From Tritrichomonas musculus (Eukaryota > Parabasalia > Tritrichomonadida > Tritrichomonadidae): a DNA stretch of 32,619 bases. The notes under the pieces are model-generated. The model was not told where the DNA came from and searched no databases. It saw only the letters and a program-made list of their open reading frames with translations. The stretch is taken from positions 1 to 32,619 of the forward strand of contig JAPFFF010000189.1 of the NCBI GenBank assembly GCA_039105265.1. Reading direction: 5' to 3'. Made by a program: the position numbers and the translations under genes. Shown here one piece after another: positions 25,369 to 32,619 of this stretch. Every line of letters starts with the position of its first letter. The first letter of the stretch is position 1.

Positions 25369-25483
25369 GCGTTCCTTGTCAAAAAGAAATAAAATAGTTT
25401 AATCTCATACCCAGATAAATCCCACAGCCAGATAAATCCCACAACCAGATAATCCTACCGCCAGATAATATTATCTTAAATAT

Positions 25484-25851
25484 TGACAAACATTGATGCT
25501 AGCAACAGATAAATATTGATGCTAACAACAGATAAACATTAATGCTTACAACATACAAACATCGATGCTAACAACAGATAAACATCTATGCTAACAACAG
25601 ATAAACATAGATGCTAACAACAGATAAACATAGATGCTAACGACAGACAAACATAGATGCTTACAACATACAAACATCGATGCTAACAACAGATAAACAT
25701 CTATGCTAACAACAGATAAACATCTATGCTAACAACAGATAAACATAGATGCTAACAACAGATAAACATAGATGCTAACGACAGACAAACATAGATGCTT
25801 ACAACATACAAACATCGATGCTAACAACAGACAAACATAGATGCTAACGAC
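25484..25851 (+). repeat. 23-bp minisatellite array in R2 (about 16 units)
   Basis: Same unit and same direction as in R0. The last units before Maverick B are of the tagatgctaacgacag type. Confidence 0.9.
25846..25851. repeat. Candidate 6-bp target duplication (aacgac) beside Maverick B
   Basis: Same six bases as those following Maverick A. It sits in a minisatellite unit of the type ctaacgacag. Confidence 0.65.
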
Positions 25852-25909
25852 AGTAGTAATGGTCTGTGCGGGATGACCATCTAATAATTTTACTCGTACC
25901 TTGCCCAGC
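25852..25909 (+). repeat. Left terminal inverted repeat of Maverick B (58 bp core)
   Basis: Exact reverse complement of 15815-15872, all 58 bases. It marks the outer boundary of element B. Confidence 0.92.
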
Positions 25910-25922
25910 AAGTAGTATAGTA

Positions 25923-25953
25923 TAGGCGGTGTCTCATACTTCACCACCGCCTA
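25923..25953. other. Subterminal GC-rich hairpin in Maverick B
   Basis: Taggcggtg and caccgccta form a 9-bp stem with a 13-nt loop, 14 bp inside the terminal repeat, in a locally GC-rich block. It is absent at the matching place of Maverick A. It could be an integrase-accessory or RNA structure; no function is proven. Confidence 0.6.
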
Positions 25954-26135
25954 CACTGCTCGCCACCAAGCTCAGGTACACCTTCGCTTGGGCCTCGCTA
26001 CCCGGCCAAATACCCTCTGAAAACCTATCGTAAGTACACACTCTCTACTTTCACTATTCCACCAATGTCATTTCCAAGGTATGGAGTAGTTTTTGAATTC
26101 TACACTCGAAAAAATATCTATCAACTTTTATTTTT

Positions 26136-29100
26136 TTACTGTAATGAATGTATTACATTCTTAGTGTTATCTTCAGCTAAGATACCATTTGATGTAAAGA
26201 ATGAAGAATTAATCAATATGTAATTAGCTGTTGCATTGATCATGAGATTGCTACTACTTAATGGAAATTCAATATTGTTTAACCAGATCTTAGTTGGTTC
26301 ACATTGATATTCATACTTAGGCGTATTATTAACGTTGAATGATATACTGATTTTGATTTCTTTAACACTGGTGACATTATCTCTGGTTTCATTATAAGTC
26401 AAATAGAGTGTTCCATCATATTCGTCAAGTTGTTTCTCGAATTGATAATGAATGGTATTACTATTCGTTATATTGAATGTGTAGTTGATTCGTGCTATTT
26501 TATTCATTAAAGCGTTTAACTTTGTTTTTAATGATTCATTCTCTTGTTGTAGATTTGATATCTGACTGTTCATTGTTACGATTTTAGTAACATTATCACC
26601 TACTATATAAGATAGATCTTGATAAGATTTAGCATATGAATCCAACTCACTCTTCAACGCATATCTATCGAGATCATCCATAGTAGCATAATCATCTGGC
26701 ATATCACTCTTCAACATATACTCATTCAATGTTGATGTTAACTGTGATGTTGTAACATGATTGGTTGGTATCTCACTCTTCAATGCTATTTTATCATGCT
26801 TCAATATTTTTTCCGCTAATATTAATTTGGTATCAAAATAGTCTGCCCCGTTATCGATGTAAAAGCATAGACCATTACTATCGCTTTTATAATAGGTCAA
26901 GTAATAAGTTGTTCCGTCAATTTCAAAACCGACATTAACATCTCCATCTTCAGTAATAACACCATTATATTCAAACATATAATCGAACTCTTTTACAAAG
27001 CCATCGTTATTTGATATTGTTCCAACAAGGTGAATTCCACTAGTCAATGTTATTTTGACCTCCCATGATCCTGAACTATCTTGTACGTTTTCAAATGGCA
27101 CTTCAATAGATTCTTTGTATATCAAATCATTTTTGCTTCGATATTTTGCATCCGCTTCCTCTTTTGTATACAGGTTATCCATATTAACCATATTATTTTT
27201 TAATTCATCTAATGCTTCATTAACCTCATCAACAGTTGGGAATTCATTTAAAGTCGTAGCTAGAGCAGTATCATTCTTTTCTATCTGCTCATGTAATGTA
27301 TCTATCTTCTTATGTAATGCATCTATATCACAAGTATATGCTAAATCATTTGTAGTAAATTCCATTCTTCTTTTTGCTGTATTTTCTTTTATCTGTATTC
27401 CACCAACCCTATGATTATTTGGGTTTGATATAACAAATGTTTTGTCATTCAAAGTGCAGCTAGGAAAATCATTTGTTCCTTGGTAATTAATTGTTCCACC
27501 AGTAATATTAATAGTAACTATATTCTCTTCATAATCAACATCATTGTATTCACTAACTTTTTGCACCAAAAATCGTGCTTTGATTGTTCCATCTGTGATA
27601 ACATCTTCTGCTTCCAAATGAACCTCTCCATTAACAAATTTACCAACAACATCTATTATGTCATCTCTAACCAAATCTGTTGATGACACACTCTTCTCTA
27701 CAGTAGTCGCTAATGTTTTTATCATTGGTTTCATCGTATGACGGAATCTCTTACACATATCCATTGTTGATGTTAATGTCATGGCTACTTTGGACGGATC
27801 ATCAAGTTCATCAGTAAAGTTTATTTCATTAACAGGTACATACTCCTCATCGCACCAAGCTATAATATTATTTAGTTTATCTTTGTTAGATAACGAACGC
27901 ATCATTCTACCAACTGGAATAGATACCATATCACCAAAGAATACATCAGCTCCAATATCAGGTAGTTCGTCAGTGAGCTTACCAGCAATGTCTTCTACAA
28001 CATTTGTACCAACATCAGACACCTTGGTTACAGTATTTATTAATTCCCTACCCCCAGTTTGTGCTGCTTTAGATGCAAATGATAATGCTTTACCAGCAAC
28101 ACCTATACCAGTAGCACCTAATACACAACCAACAGCACCTAAAGCAATACCTATGTTAGCTTTCATATCTACCTTATCCACTTCTTTTTGTAAATATTTT
28201 GTCTTCGCTGCTTGTTCTGCCATCTCTGAGTTCAATGTCTCTACATTGTTCTTTATATCTTTCACGTCATAAGAAACCACATCAACAGTATTTGTAACCA
28301 TGTTTAGATCTGATCGCATAGTCATAATGTTATCAGCTGTAATTATCTTCGAAGAAGTAATATTGAAGTCCGTATACAAAGTTGTGGCTGCATCTGGTCT
28401 TGGAGTAATCTCATAAAATTGTTGTTGAATAATGAACTTAAAAGCATTTGTTGTTGGATCCCAGTTAACTTCTTCTATAGGATCCGTGTACTGTTGACGT
28501 AAATAGAGTTCGATATCTCTAGTCGCGATGTTAATGTTACTGCTGGACCAATAATAGTTAATTTTTTCAATACTATCTAATTCAGCAATCAAATCTATGT
28601 CGTACCCATAATGTTCGTTCTTATGTAGTTCATCCCATCTAAAAGTAAGCCTGTTACTCGCTCCATCAAGTGACATATCGTAAACAATTTTGTCTATACG
28701 GTTCAACAACGACTCTACCTCTTCTTTATTACTGTTTTGGATCTGTAATTGTAGCGGTAAATAATCGTATCCTTCTTTAGTATATATCTCTACTGTTGAA
28801 TCACATCTATCTATTTCTATGCTATGTGCAGAACCATTTGCCTCTGTACCATCTTTGAACAACAACTTTGTAGTGCCATTGGCGAACATCACTTTCATGA
28901 AATTTTCATTAGTATCATCCAACAACATCTTATTCCATTCACTACGTTTGCATCTGACATAGCATCCACTTGCTCCATAATTATTTTTGTTTACACGAAG
29001 ATATTGCTTACTGCTCTCTATTTTCCCATTGCTACATCCTTGCATGTTCTCTCCAACCCATTTTGTTCCATCCCATATTAGGCTCCATCTATTACCAAAA

Positions 29101-29852
29101 CAGTGTTCAGTAAATGTAAAATTAAGGTTAATGGGTATTGTATAATCATTTGGAATTCGATATATCATCTTGTAGTAATCAACAGAGTCGACATTCACTG
29201 TAGTTACGACACTTGGTTTATAAAAGTAATGAACATCTGATTCATACAACTGAAGAGCATTACGAGCATCTATTACATCACACTTGACTACTGGCTTCTT
29301 CGCAACCATCGAGTCTTGCTTTAGTAAGTACTGTATCGATAGCTCCCCATTCATGTATAATGAATATGGATTCACACCGAGTCTAGTATCAAATGCTATA
29401 AAGAACTCAGGGCAGAATGTAGTCCAATGCGTGACCATACATTTAAGATCAGTACGACATGTAATACACGGACCTTTTGCTTGATGATTTTCAACGTATG
29501 CAGTAAATTCTTTCACTAGATTGCCTTCATAATCGTATATCACTTCTTTCCTAAGTATGAATTTGAATACGACAGTTACGTCAGGAGCAGCTATTATCTT
29601 ATTTAGTACGTCATTTGACATATTAATTTTCAGGATGTTGTAGTTAGCCATCGACAGTGATTCATCTTTATAGGCTGTTATGTTCCCATTTTTGATTTCA
29701 TATTCAGGATAACCTTCTACTTCTTCAAACCAGCTTCCTCCTTGTACATATCCATCCAAATCACTCAGCGTTAATAATTCACTTCCTTTCCTAGTAGCAT
29801 CTCCTACCTTAAATTGTATGTCTCCAATGAATTTTGTTGTCGTCTCGTCCAT
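26136..29852 (-). CDS. Large fibre/spike-like protein of Maverick B
   Basis: A 1238-residue protein. Residues 1-370 are beta-rich, with cysteine motifs (CITCRTDLKC, CYVRCKR). Residues about 472-520 (FYEITPRP to DNIMTMRSDLNMV) match the neighbouring protein of this element. A heptad region follows, then a Gly/Ala-rich hydrophobic segment at about 564-587 (IGIALGAVGCVLGATGIGVA), and a second shared block at about 662-725 (NIIAWCDEEYVP). The C-terminal third has fibre-type motifs (MPDDYATMDDLDRYALKSEL) and a terminal coiled coil with beta end. The layout suggests a membrane-active or membrane-anchored spike with an attachment fibre; this is inferred. The start is TAAATG, 27 bp from the preceding gene. 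Confidence 0.6.
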   Translation of the reverse strand: MDETTTKFIGDIQFKVGDATRKGSELLTLSDLDGYVQGGSWFEEVEGYPEYEIKNGNITAYKDESLSMANYNILKINMSNDVLNKIIAAPDVTVVFKFILRKEVIYDYEGNLVKEFTAYVENHQAKGPCITCRTDLKCMVTHWTTFCPEFFIAFDTRLGVNPYSLYMNGELSIQYLLKQDSMVAKKPVVKCDVIDARNALQLYESDVHYFYKPSVVTTVNVDSVDYYKMIYRIPNDYTIPINLNFTFTEHCFGNRWSLIWDGTKWVGENMQGCSNGKIESSKQYLRVNKNNYGASGCYVRCKRSEWNKMLLDDTNENFMKVMFANGTTKLLFKDGTEANGSAHSIEIDRCDSTVEIYTKEGYDYLPLQLQIQNSNKEEVESLLNRIDKIVYDMSLDGASNRLTFRWDELHKNEHYGYDIDLIAELDSIEKINYYWSSSNINIATRDIELYLRQQYTDPIEEVNWDPTTNAFKFIIQQQFYEITPRPDAATTLYTDFNITSSKIITADNIMTMRSDLNMVTNTVDVVSYDVKDIKNNVETLNSEMAEQAAKTKYLQKEVDKVDMKANIGIALGAVGCVLGATGIGVAGKALSFASKAAQTGGRELINTVTKVSDVGTNVVEDIAGKLTDELPDIGADVFFGDMVSIPVGRMMRSLSNKDKLNNIIAWCDEEYVPVNEINFTDELDDPSKVAMTLTSTMDMCKRFRHTMKPMIKTLATTVEKSVSSTDLVRDDIIDVVGKFVNGEVHLEAEDVITDGTIKARFLVQKVSEYNDVDYEENIVTINITGGTINYQGTNDFPSCTLNDKTFVISNPNNHRVGGIQIKENTAKRRMEFTTNDLAYTCDIDALHKKIDTLHEQIEKNDTALATTLNEFPTVDEVNEALDELKNNMVNMDNLYTKEEADAKYRSKNDLIYKESIEVPFENVQDSSGSWEVKITLTSGIHLVGTISNNDGFVKEFDYMFEYNGVITEDGDVNVGFEIDGTTYYLTYYKSDSNGLCFYIDNGADYFDTKLILAEKILKHDKIALKSEIPTNHVTTSQLTSTLNEYMLKSDMPDDYATMDDLDRYALKSELDSYAKSYQDLSYIVGDNVTKIVTMNSQISNLQQENESLKTKLNALMNKIARINYTFNITNSNTIHYQFEKQLDEYDGTLYLTYNETRDNVTSVKEIKISISFNVNNTPKYEYQCEPTKIWLNNIEFPLSSSNLMINATANYILINSSFFTSNGILAEDNTKNVIHSLQ

Positions 29853-29879
29853 TTAAGTCCAAAAAAATAATTCTCTATT

Positions 29880-32619
29880 CTACTCTATATTTGCGCACTT
29901 CTTCTCTAATGTAGCAAGTCTTGTCTCAAGGGTATCAATATATGCATCCTTCTGGTCTATCATTTCCTTCACTTCTGCTTTAGTAATATAAGCAGTCATA
30001 TCTATATCTTCTAATGGATGCTTATTATCGAGTTCTTTTATTTTCTCGCACATGAATGCTATTGTACCCTTTAAAGTATCGTGATATGTCTTTGCAATAT
30101 TAATACATGTATCAAATGAAACCATCATCTTATCAGCATCCTTCATTGTTATTTCAAGTTCAGGTTCATCATCTGTTTCTTCATGATATGCCCATGCAAG
30201 AATCTTTTCTAATACATCTTCCTCTGCTAATGTTTCTGGGTTATCATTACGACGGAACCAACTTGGAATATTAAATAATCCTATTCTATTTGCTACATAT
30301 GCTTCTGCTGCTACCCCTGCTATAGCTGCTGCATCACCAGGATGATGTCTAACAAACTGCCATTGACCATGTAAGAACCTTCTAGCAACATAACCTACTG
30401 CTCCCATAATAACCTGAGTAGTTGCACTTATAACACCATCTTGTTGGTACATTTCTATCACTCCATTCACAATATTAATTACATGTAGTCTTCTTCTATC
30501 TATTGTAGCAACTACATTTCCATTATATAGTACTTGTGTTATTTCTTCACCAGTTGTTTCATCTAATGTGTCATTAAAAGCTAAAAGATTACCATGAGAA
30601 TAAATATTATCCATTAGTTCTCCTCTTTGTTCATCACTCATTTGTTCTATCATTCTTGCTGTTATTGCTGGTGTTGTTCCTGGTACTGTCCAAGTATCTG
30701 TTGTGGCAACAAGGTCATAATGTTGATATCTAACTCCATTTGCATTGACTTCTATCTGTGAATTTATTCCAACAAATCGTACTTGACCTCCACTAATATT
30801 TGCTGTTGTTGGTGCTGAATAATCAATAGTAGCAACAATTGGGTCAATAGTCTCTCCTCTATGATCAATAATATTTATCCATGCTTCCATTGTTTGGTCA
30901 TTCAAGTAAGGTTCTAAACCAATATCTCCATTTTGCACAAATGGTAAATTTAGTCTATCTTGCATCGATAATTGTTCAATATCTCTCGCTGTGTATGTTG
31001 TTCCTTCCCATTCTATTGACCAATTATTATCAGTAGCTCTATGTATTCTATCTGTCATCTCAATATCAGCTGGCCTTATTAGAGTCCTTCGTCGAAATAT
31101 ATTATTATGGATAATGAGTTGGTCATTATAAAACAAATCATACACATTAAACCACTCTCTTCCATGATATTGGATACGTAAGATATCAGGATGATTAGCA
31201 ACTAATGCATTTCGTTCTTCTCTTGTCAAATCTGCTATGTCTTCTAAGGTATACTGAGTTCCAGCAATATCAATAACAGGAACTTGATTCCTAAGTGCAA
31301 TCGTAGTTGATGCCGTATTTGTCATTGTAGTCTGTGGTACAGTTATATCTGTTCGAATCTCATCTGTTTCATCTGTAACAACTTGTGGCTGTACTTCTCT
31401 ATGAGTTCTCACTAATGATTGTTCAGTGGTTGTGATAGTATTAGTTGCATTATCAGTATCATTATCAGTTATTGTAATCGAGGATGAATTAATATTTAAT
31501 GTTTCAGTTCCATTTGTATCTGGTCTATTCCTAAAGAAGTGTAAGACATTCGAACCAAGTGTAGCAATAGCATTTCCTAACTGAGTCAGTGCATGTGTTG
31601 TCGAAAGGACAACCTGTGTTGCTGAAAAGGTTCCTATAGCTCCTGCAATAGGATTTTGAACAGTTGTTGTTATTGGCAAAAATCTTTCCATAGTCATCTT
31701 ATCAGCCTTCAAATCAACATTCACCAAAAACTTACCTTGAAAGCCACTACCTCCATCACCAGGATAACCACCCCCGCCTCCTCCTCCACTTCCTCCTGGA
31801 CCAGGGAAAGGTCTTGTTTGATACGTGTTGATTCGTAAATTATTATCTGTCATATTTAATGTTGATGCTGCTGCATAAATTTGAAAACCAAGGTTTACTA
31901 ATTGTAATACAGTATTCATTACTGTCATAAATTTTTGTATTTCTGCTACGTATTCATTATATAGTGACTGAACTCTCATTTGTTCTACAATGTTATTAAC
32001 TATCTCTCGTAAAACAGCATATTCATAACCTAATGTATCAACAGTTCCTCCAACAACATTTAAATCTCGGCGCATAGTCATAATATTATCAGCCCATATA
32101 ATCTTTGATGAATATATATTATAGTCTGTTGATATACAAGTGCATTTTCTAGGATCTGGCTCTACTTCATAAAATTGTTGATATATAATTATATGAAATG
32201 GGTTTGTACCAAAACTATCTAGCTCAAAATAGTTCTTCTCTATATAGATAGCAATATTTTTATTCACATCTGCTGAGAGAATAGACATACCAGATTCGAA
32301 TCTTTTTTCTCTATAACAACTAAACAATTCAAGGACCTGATTATTTCCATAAGTATTAACATATTCTGATGTTACCGCTCCTGCAACAAGATTACAATCC
32401 CACTGTATTGTCGTAATACGCTCTTTTATGTCTAAATCACATTTAACATATAAGGCTGTTTTATTCAACTTTTTTGGTGCTGAAACTGATATCACTAAAA
32501 CATCGTAATCCTCATCATCTTTTGTGTATTTTTTTCTTCTTCCCTTACCACCATCATCCCAAAATGCATCCACTCCTTCAGTAACTTCACTTCCATCTTT
32601 ATTTATGATTCTCCAATTC
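29880..32619 (-). CDS. Second large spike-like protein of Maverick B (N terminus outside window)
   Basis: The frame is open to the window edge. The first in-frame start-like codon inside the window is a GTG, so the true start lies beyond it. About 910 residues are visible. Numbering from that GTG, residues 125-185 (YQQFYEVEPDP to ADNIMTMRRDLNVV) and 789-850 (KILAWAYHEETDDE) match the neighbouring 1238-residue protein. A hydrophobic helix at about 216-234 (LQLVNLGFQIYAAAS), a glycine-rich hinge (GGSGGGGGGGYPGDGGSG), a Thr/Asn-rich middle and a short coiled-coil end are seen. It lacks the fibre-type C-terminal repeats. It is probably a paralogous virion surface protein arising by duplication. 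Confidence 0.6.
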   Translation of the reverse strand, partial: NWRIINKDGSEVTEGVDAFWDDGGKGRRKKYTKDDEDYDVLVISVSAPKKLNKTALYVKCDLDIKERITTIQWDCNLVAGAVTSEYVNTYGNNQVLELFSCYREKRFESGMSILSADVNKNIAIYIEKNYFELDSFGTNPFHIIIYQQFYEVEPDPRKCTCISTDYNIYSSKIIWADNIMTMRRDLNVVGGTVDTLGYEYAVLREIVNNIVEQMRVQSLYNEYVAEIQKFMTVMNTVLQLVNLGFQIYAAASTLNMTDNNLRINTYQTRPFPGPGGSGGGGGGGYPGDGGSGFQGKFLVNVDLKADKMTMERFLPITTTVQNPIAGAIGTFSATQVVLSTTHALTQLGNAIATLGSNVLHFFRNRPDTNGTETLNINSSSITITDNDTDNATNTITTTEQSLVRTHREVQPQVVTDETDEIRTDITVPQTTMTNTASTTIALRNQVPVIDIAGTQYTLEDIADLTREERNALVANHPDILRIQYHGREWFNVYDLFYNDQLIIHNNIFRRRTLIRPADIEMTDRIHRATDNNWSIEWEGTTYTARDIEQLSMQDRLNLPFVQNGDIGLEPYLNDQTMEAWINIIDHRGETIDPIVATIDYSAPTTANISGGQVRFVGINSQIEVNANGVRYQHYDLVATTDTWTVPGTTPAITARMIEQMSDEQRGELMDNIYSHGNLLAFNDTLDETTGEEITQVLYNGNVVATIDRRRLHVINIVNGVIEMYQQDGVISATTQVIMGAVGYVARRFLHGQWQFVRHHPGDAAAIAGVAAEAYVANRIGLFNIPSWFRRNDNPETLAEEDVLEKILAWAYHEETDDEPELEITMKDADKMMVSFDTCINIAKTYHDTLKGTIAFMCEKIKELDNKHPLEDIDMTAYITKAEVKEMIDQKDAYIDTLETRLATLEKKCANIE

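Larger units (their letters stand above)
24113..25378 (+). mobile_element. Complete repeat element R1 (Helitron-like, non-autonomous, 1266 bp)
   Basis: It begins TCAAAAAGAAATAAAATAG after a host A and ends with a 12-bp hairpin, 10 nt and CTTG. The next base is T, the first base of R2. Helitrons are known for 5' TC, 3' CTRR, a 3' hairpin 10-12 nt from the end, insertion between A and T without target duplication, and head-to-tail arrays. All are met except the third base of the CTRR word. Inside are 17-bp ccagataaatcccac units, then a 23-bp minisatellite, then a unique tail. No coding region is seen. Confidence 0.6.
25379..25851 (+). mobile_element. Repeat element R2, left part, head-to-tail with R1
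   Basis: Starts with the same TC end and leader as R1. It has one more 17-bp leader unit (agccagataaatcccac), then the 23-bp minisatellite, and stops at the insertion of Maverick B. The R1/R2 boundary defines the element ends to the base. Confidence 0.65.
25852..32619. mobile_element. Maverick/Polinton element B, left-hand part (continues right of window)
   Basis: It starts with the same 58-bp terminal repeat as element A in inverted orientation, with AG at the outer end. About 230 bp of subterminal noncoding DNA follow, then two large minus-strand genes for related virion-like proteins. No integrase, polymerase or capsid gene is reached before the edge. It looks whole where visible and young. 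It may be the left half of the same element type whose right half is A. Confidence 0.85.

Noticed and set aside
16431-25378. Pair of long terminal repeats of a retroelement, because 16431-16641 and 25168-25378 are direct repeats
   Set aside because: Between them lie a host gene and a tRNA and no reverse transcriptase or gag-like sequence. The repeats are tails of element R.
25729-25947. A 72-residue frame across the minisatellite and the Maverick B end
   Set aside because: It is repeat translation on the minus strand, crossing an element boundary.

Overview
The window looks like nuclear DNA of a parabasalid protist, most likely Trichomonas vaginalis or a close relative. The reasons are AT-rich intergenic DNA, intronless genes, a TCA-type initiator a few bases before the host gene's ATG, a stop codon inside a TAAA word (the parabasalid polyadenylation signal), and large Maverick/Polinton elements. 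The species is inferred, not proven.

Layout. (1) Bases 1-15872 are the right-hand part of Maverick A. It carries a fibre-like protein, several proteins of unknown role, a retroviral-type integrase, a double jelly-roll type major capsid candidate, a small cationic amphipathic protein, an HNH endonuclease and an FtsK/A32-type packaging ATPase. It ends in a terminal inverted repeat. (2) Bases 15873-16641 are the right part of a repeat element, here called R, made of a 23-bp minisatellite plus a unique tail with a hairpin. (3) Bases 16642-24112 are host DNA: a decayed coding relic, a long AT-rich stretch, one large intact gene for a clan-CD-peptidase-like protein, a tRNA-Thr-like gene, a tandemly duplicated 230-bp sequence, and an 864-bp terminal-inverted-repeat transposon. 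(4) Bases 24113-25851 hold one complete R (R1) and the left part of a second (R2), head to tail. (5) From 25852 to the window edge is the left part of Maverick B, with two large related surface/virion-like proteins.

The two Mavericks point the same way. Their ends at 15815-15872 and 25852-25909 are exact reverse complements over 58 bp, and both are flanked by the same 6-bp word, aacgac. A's right end and B's left end therefore look like the two ends of one element type inserted at one site in R, separated here by about 10 kb. This fits two insertions at equivalent minisatellite sites, a tandem segmental duplication, or an assembly join between copies of one locus.

R itself has Helitron-like ends: 5' TC, 3' CTTG preceded by a 12-bp-stem hairpin 10 nt before the end, A and T as neighbouring host bases, and head-to-tail copies. 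No replication-initiator gene is present, so R would be non-autonomous.

The Maverick genes in view form a virion and integration set (capsid, packaging ATPase, integrase, fibre-like proteins). A protein-primed DNA polymerase B and an adenain-like protease were not seen and may lie outside the window. Both Maverick parts look young: the end repeats are identical and the reading frames are long.
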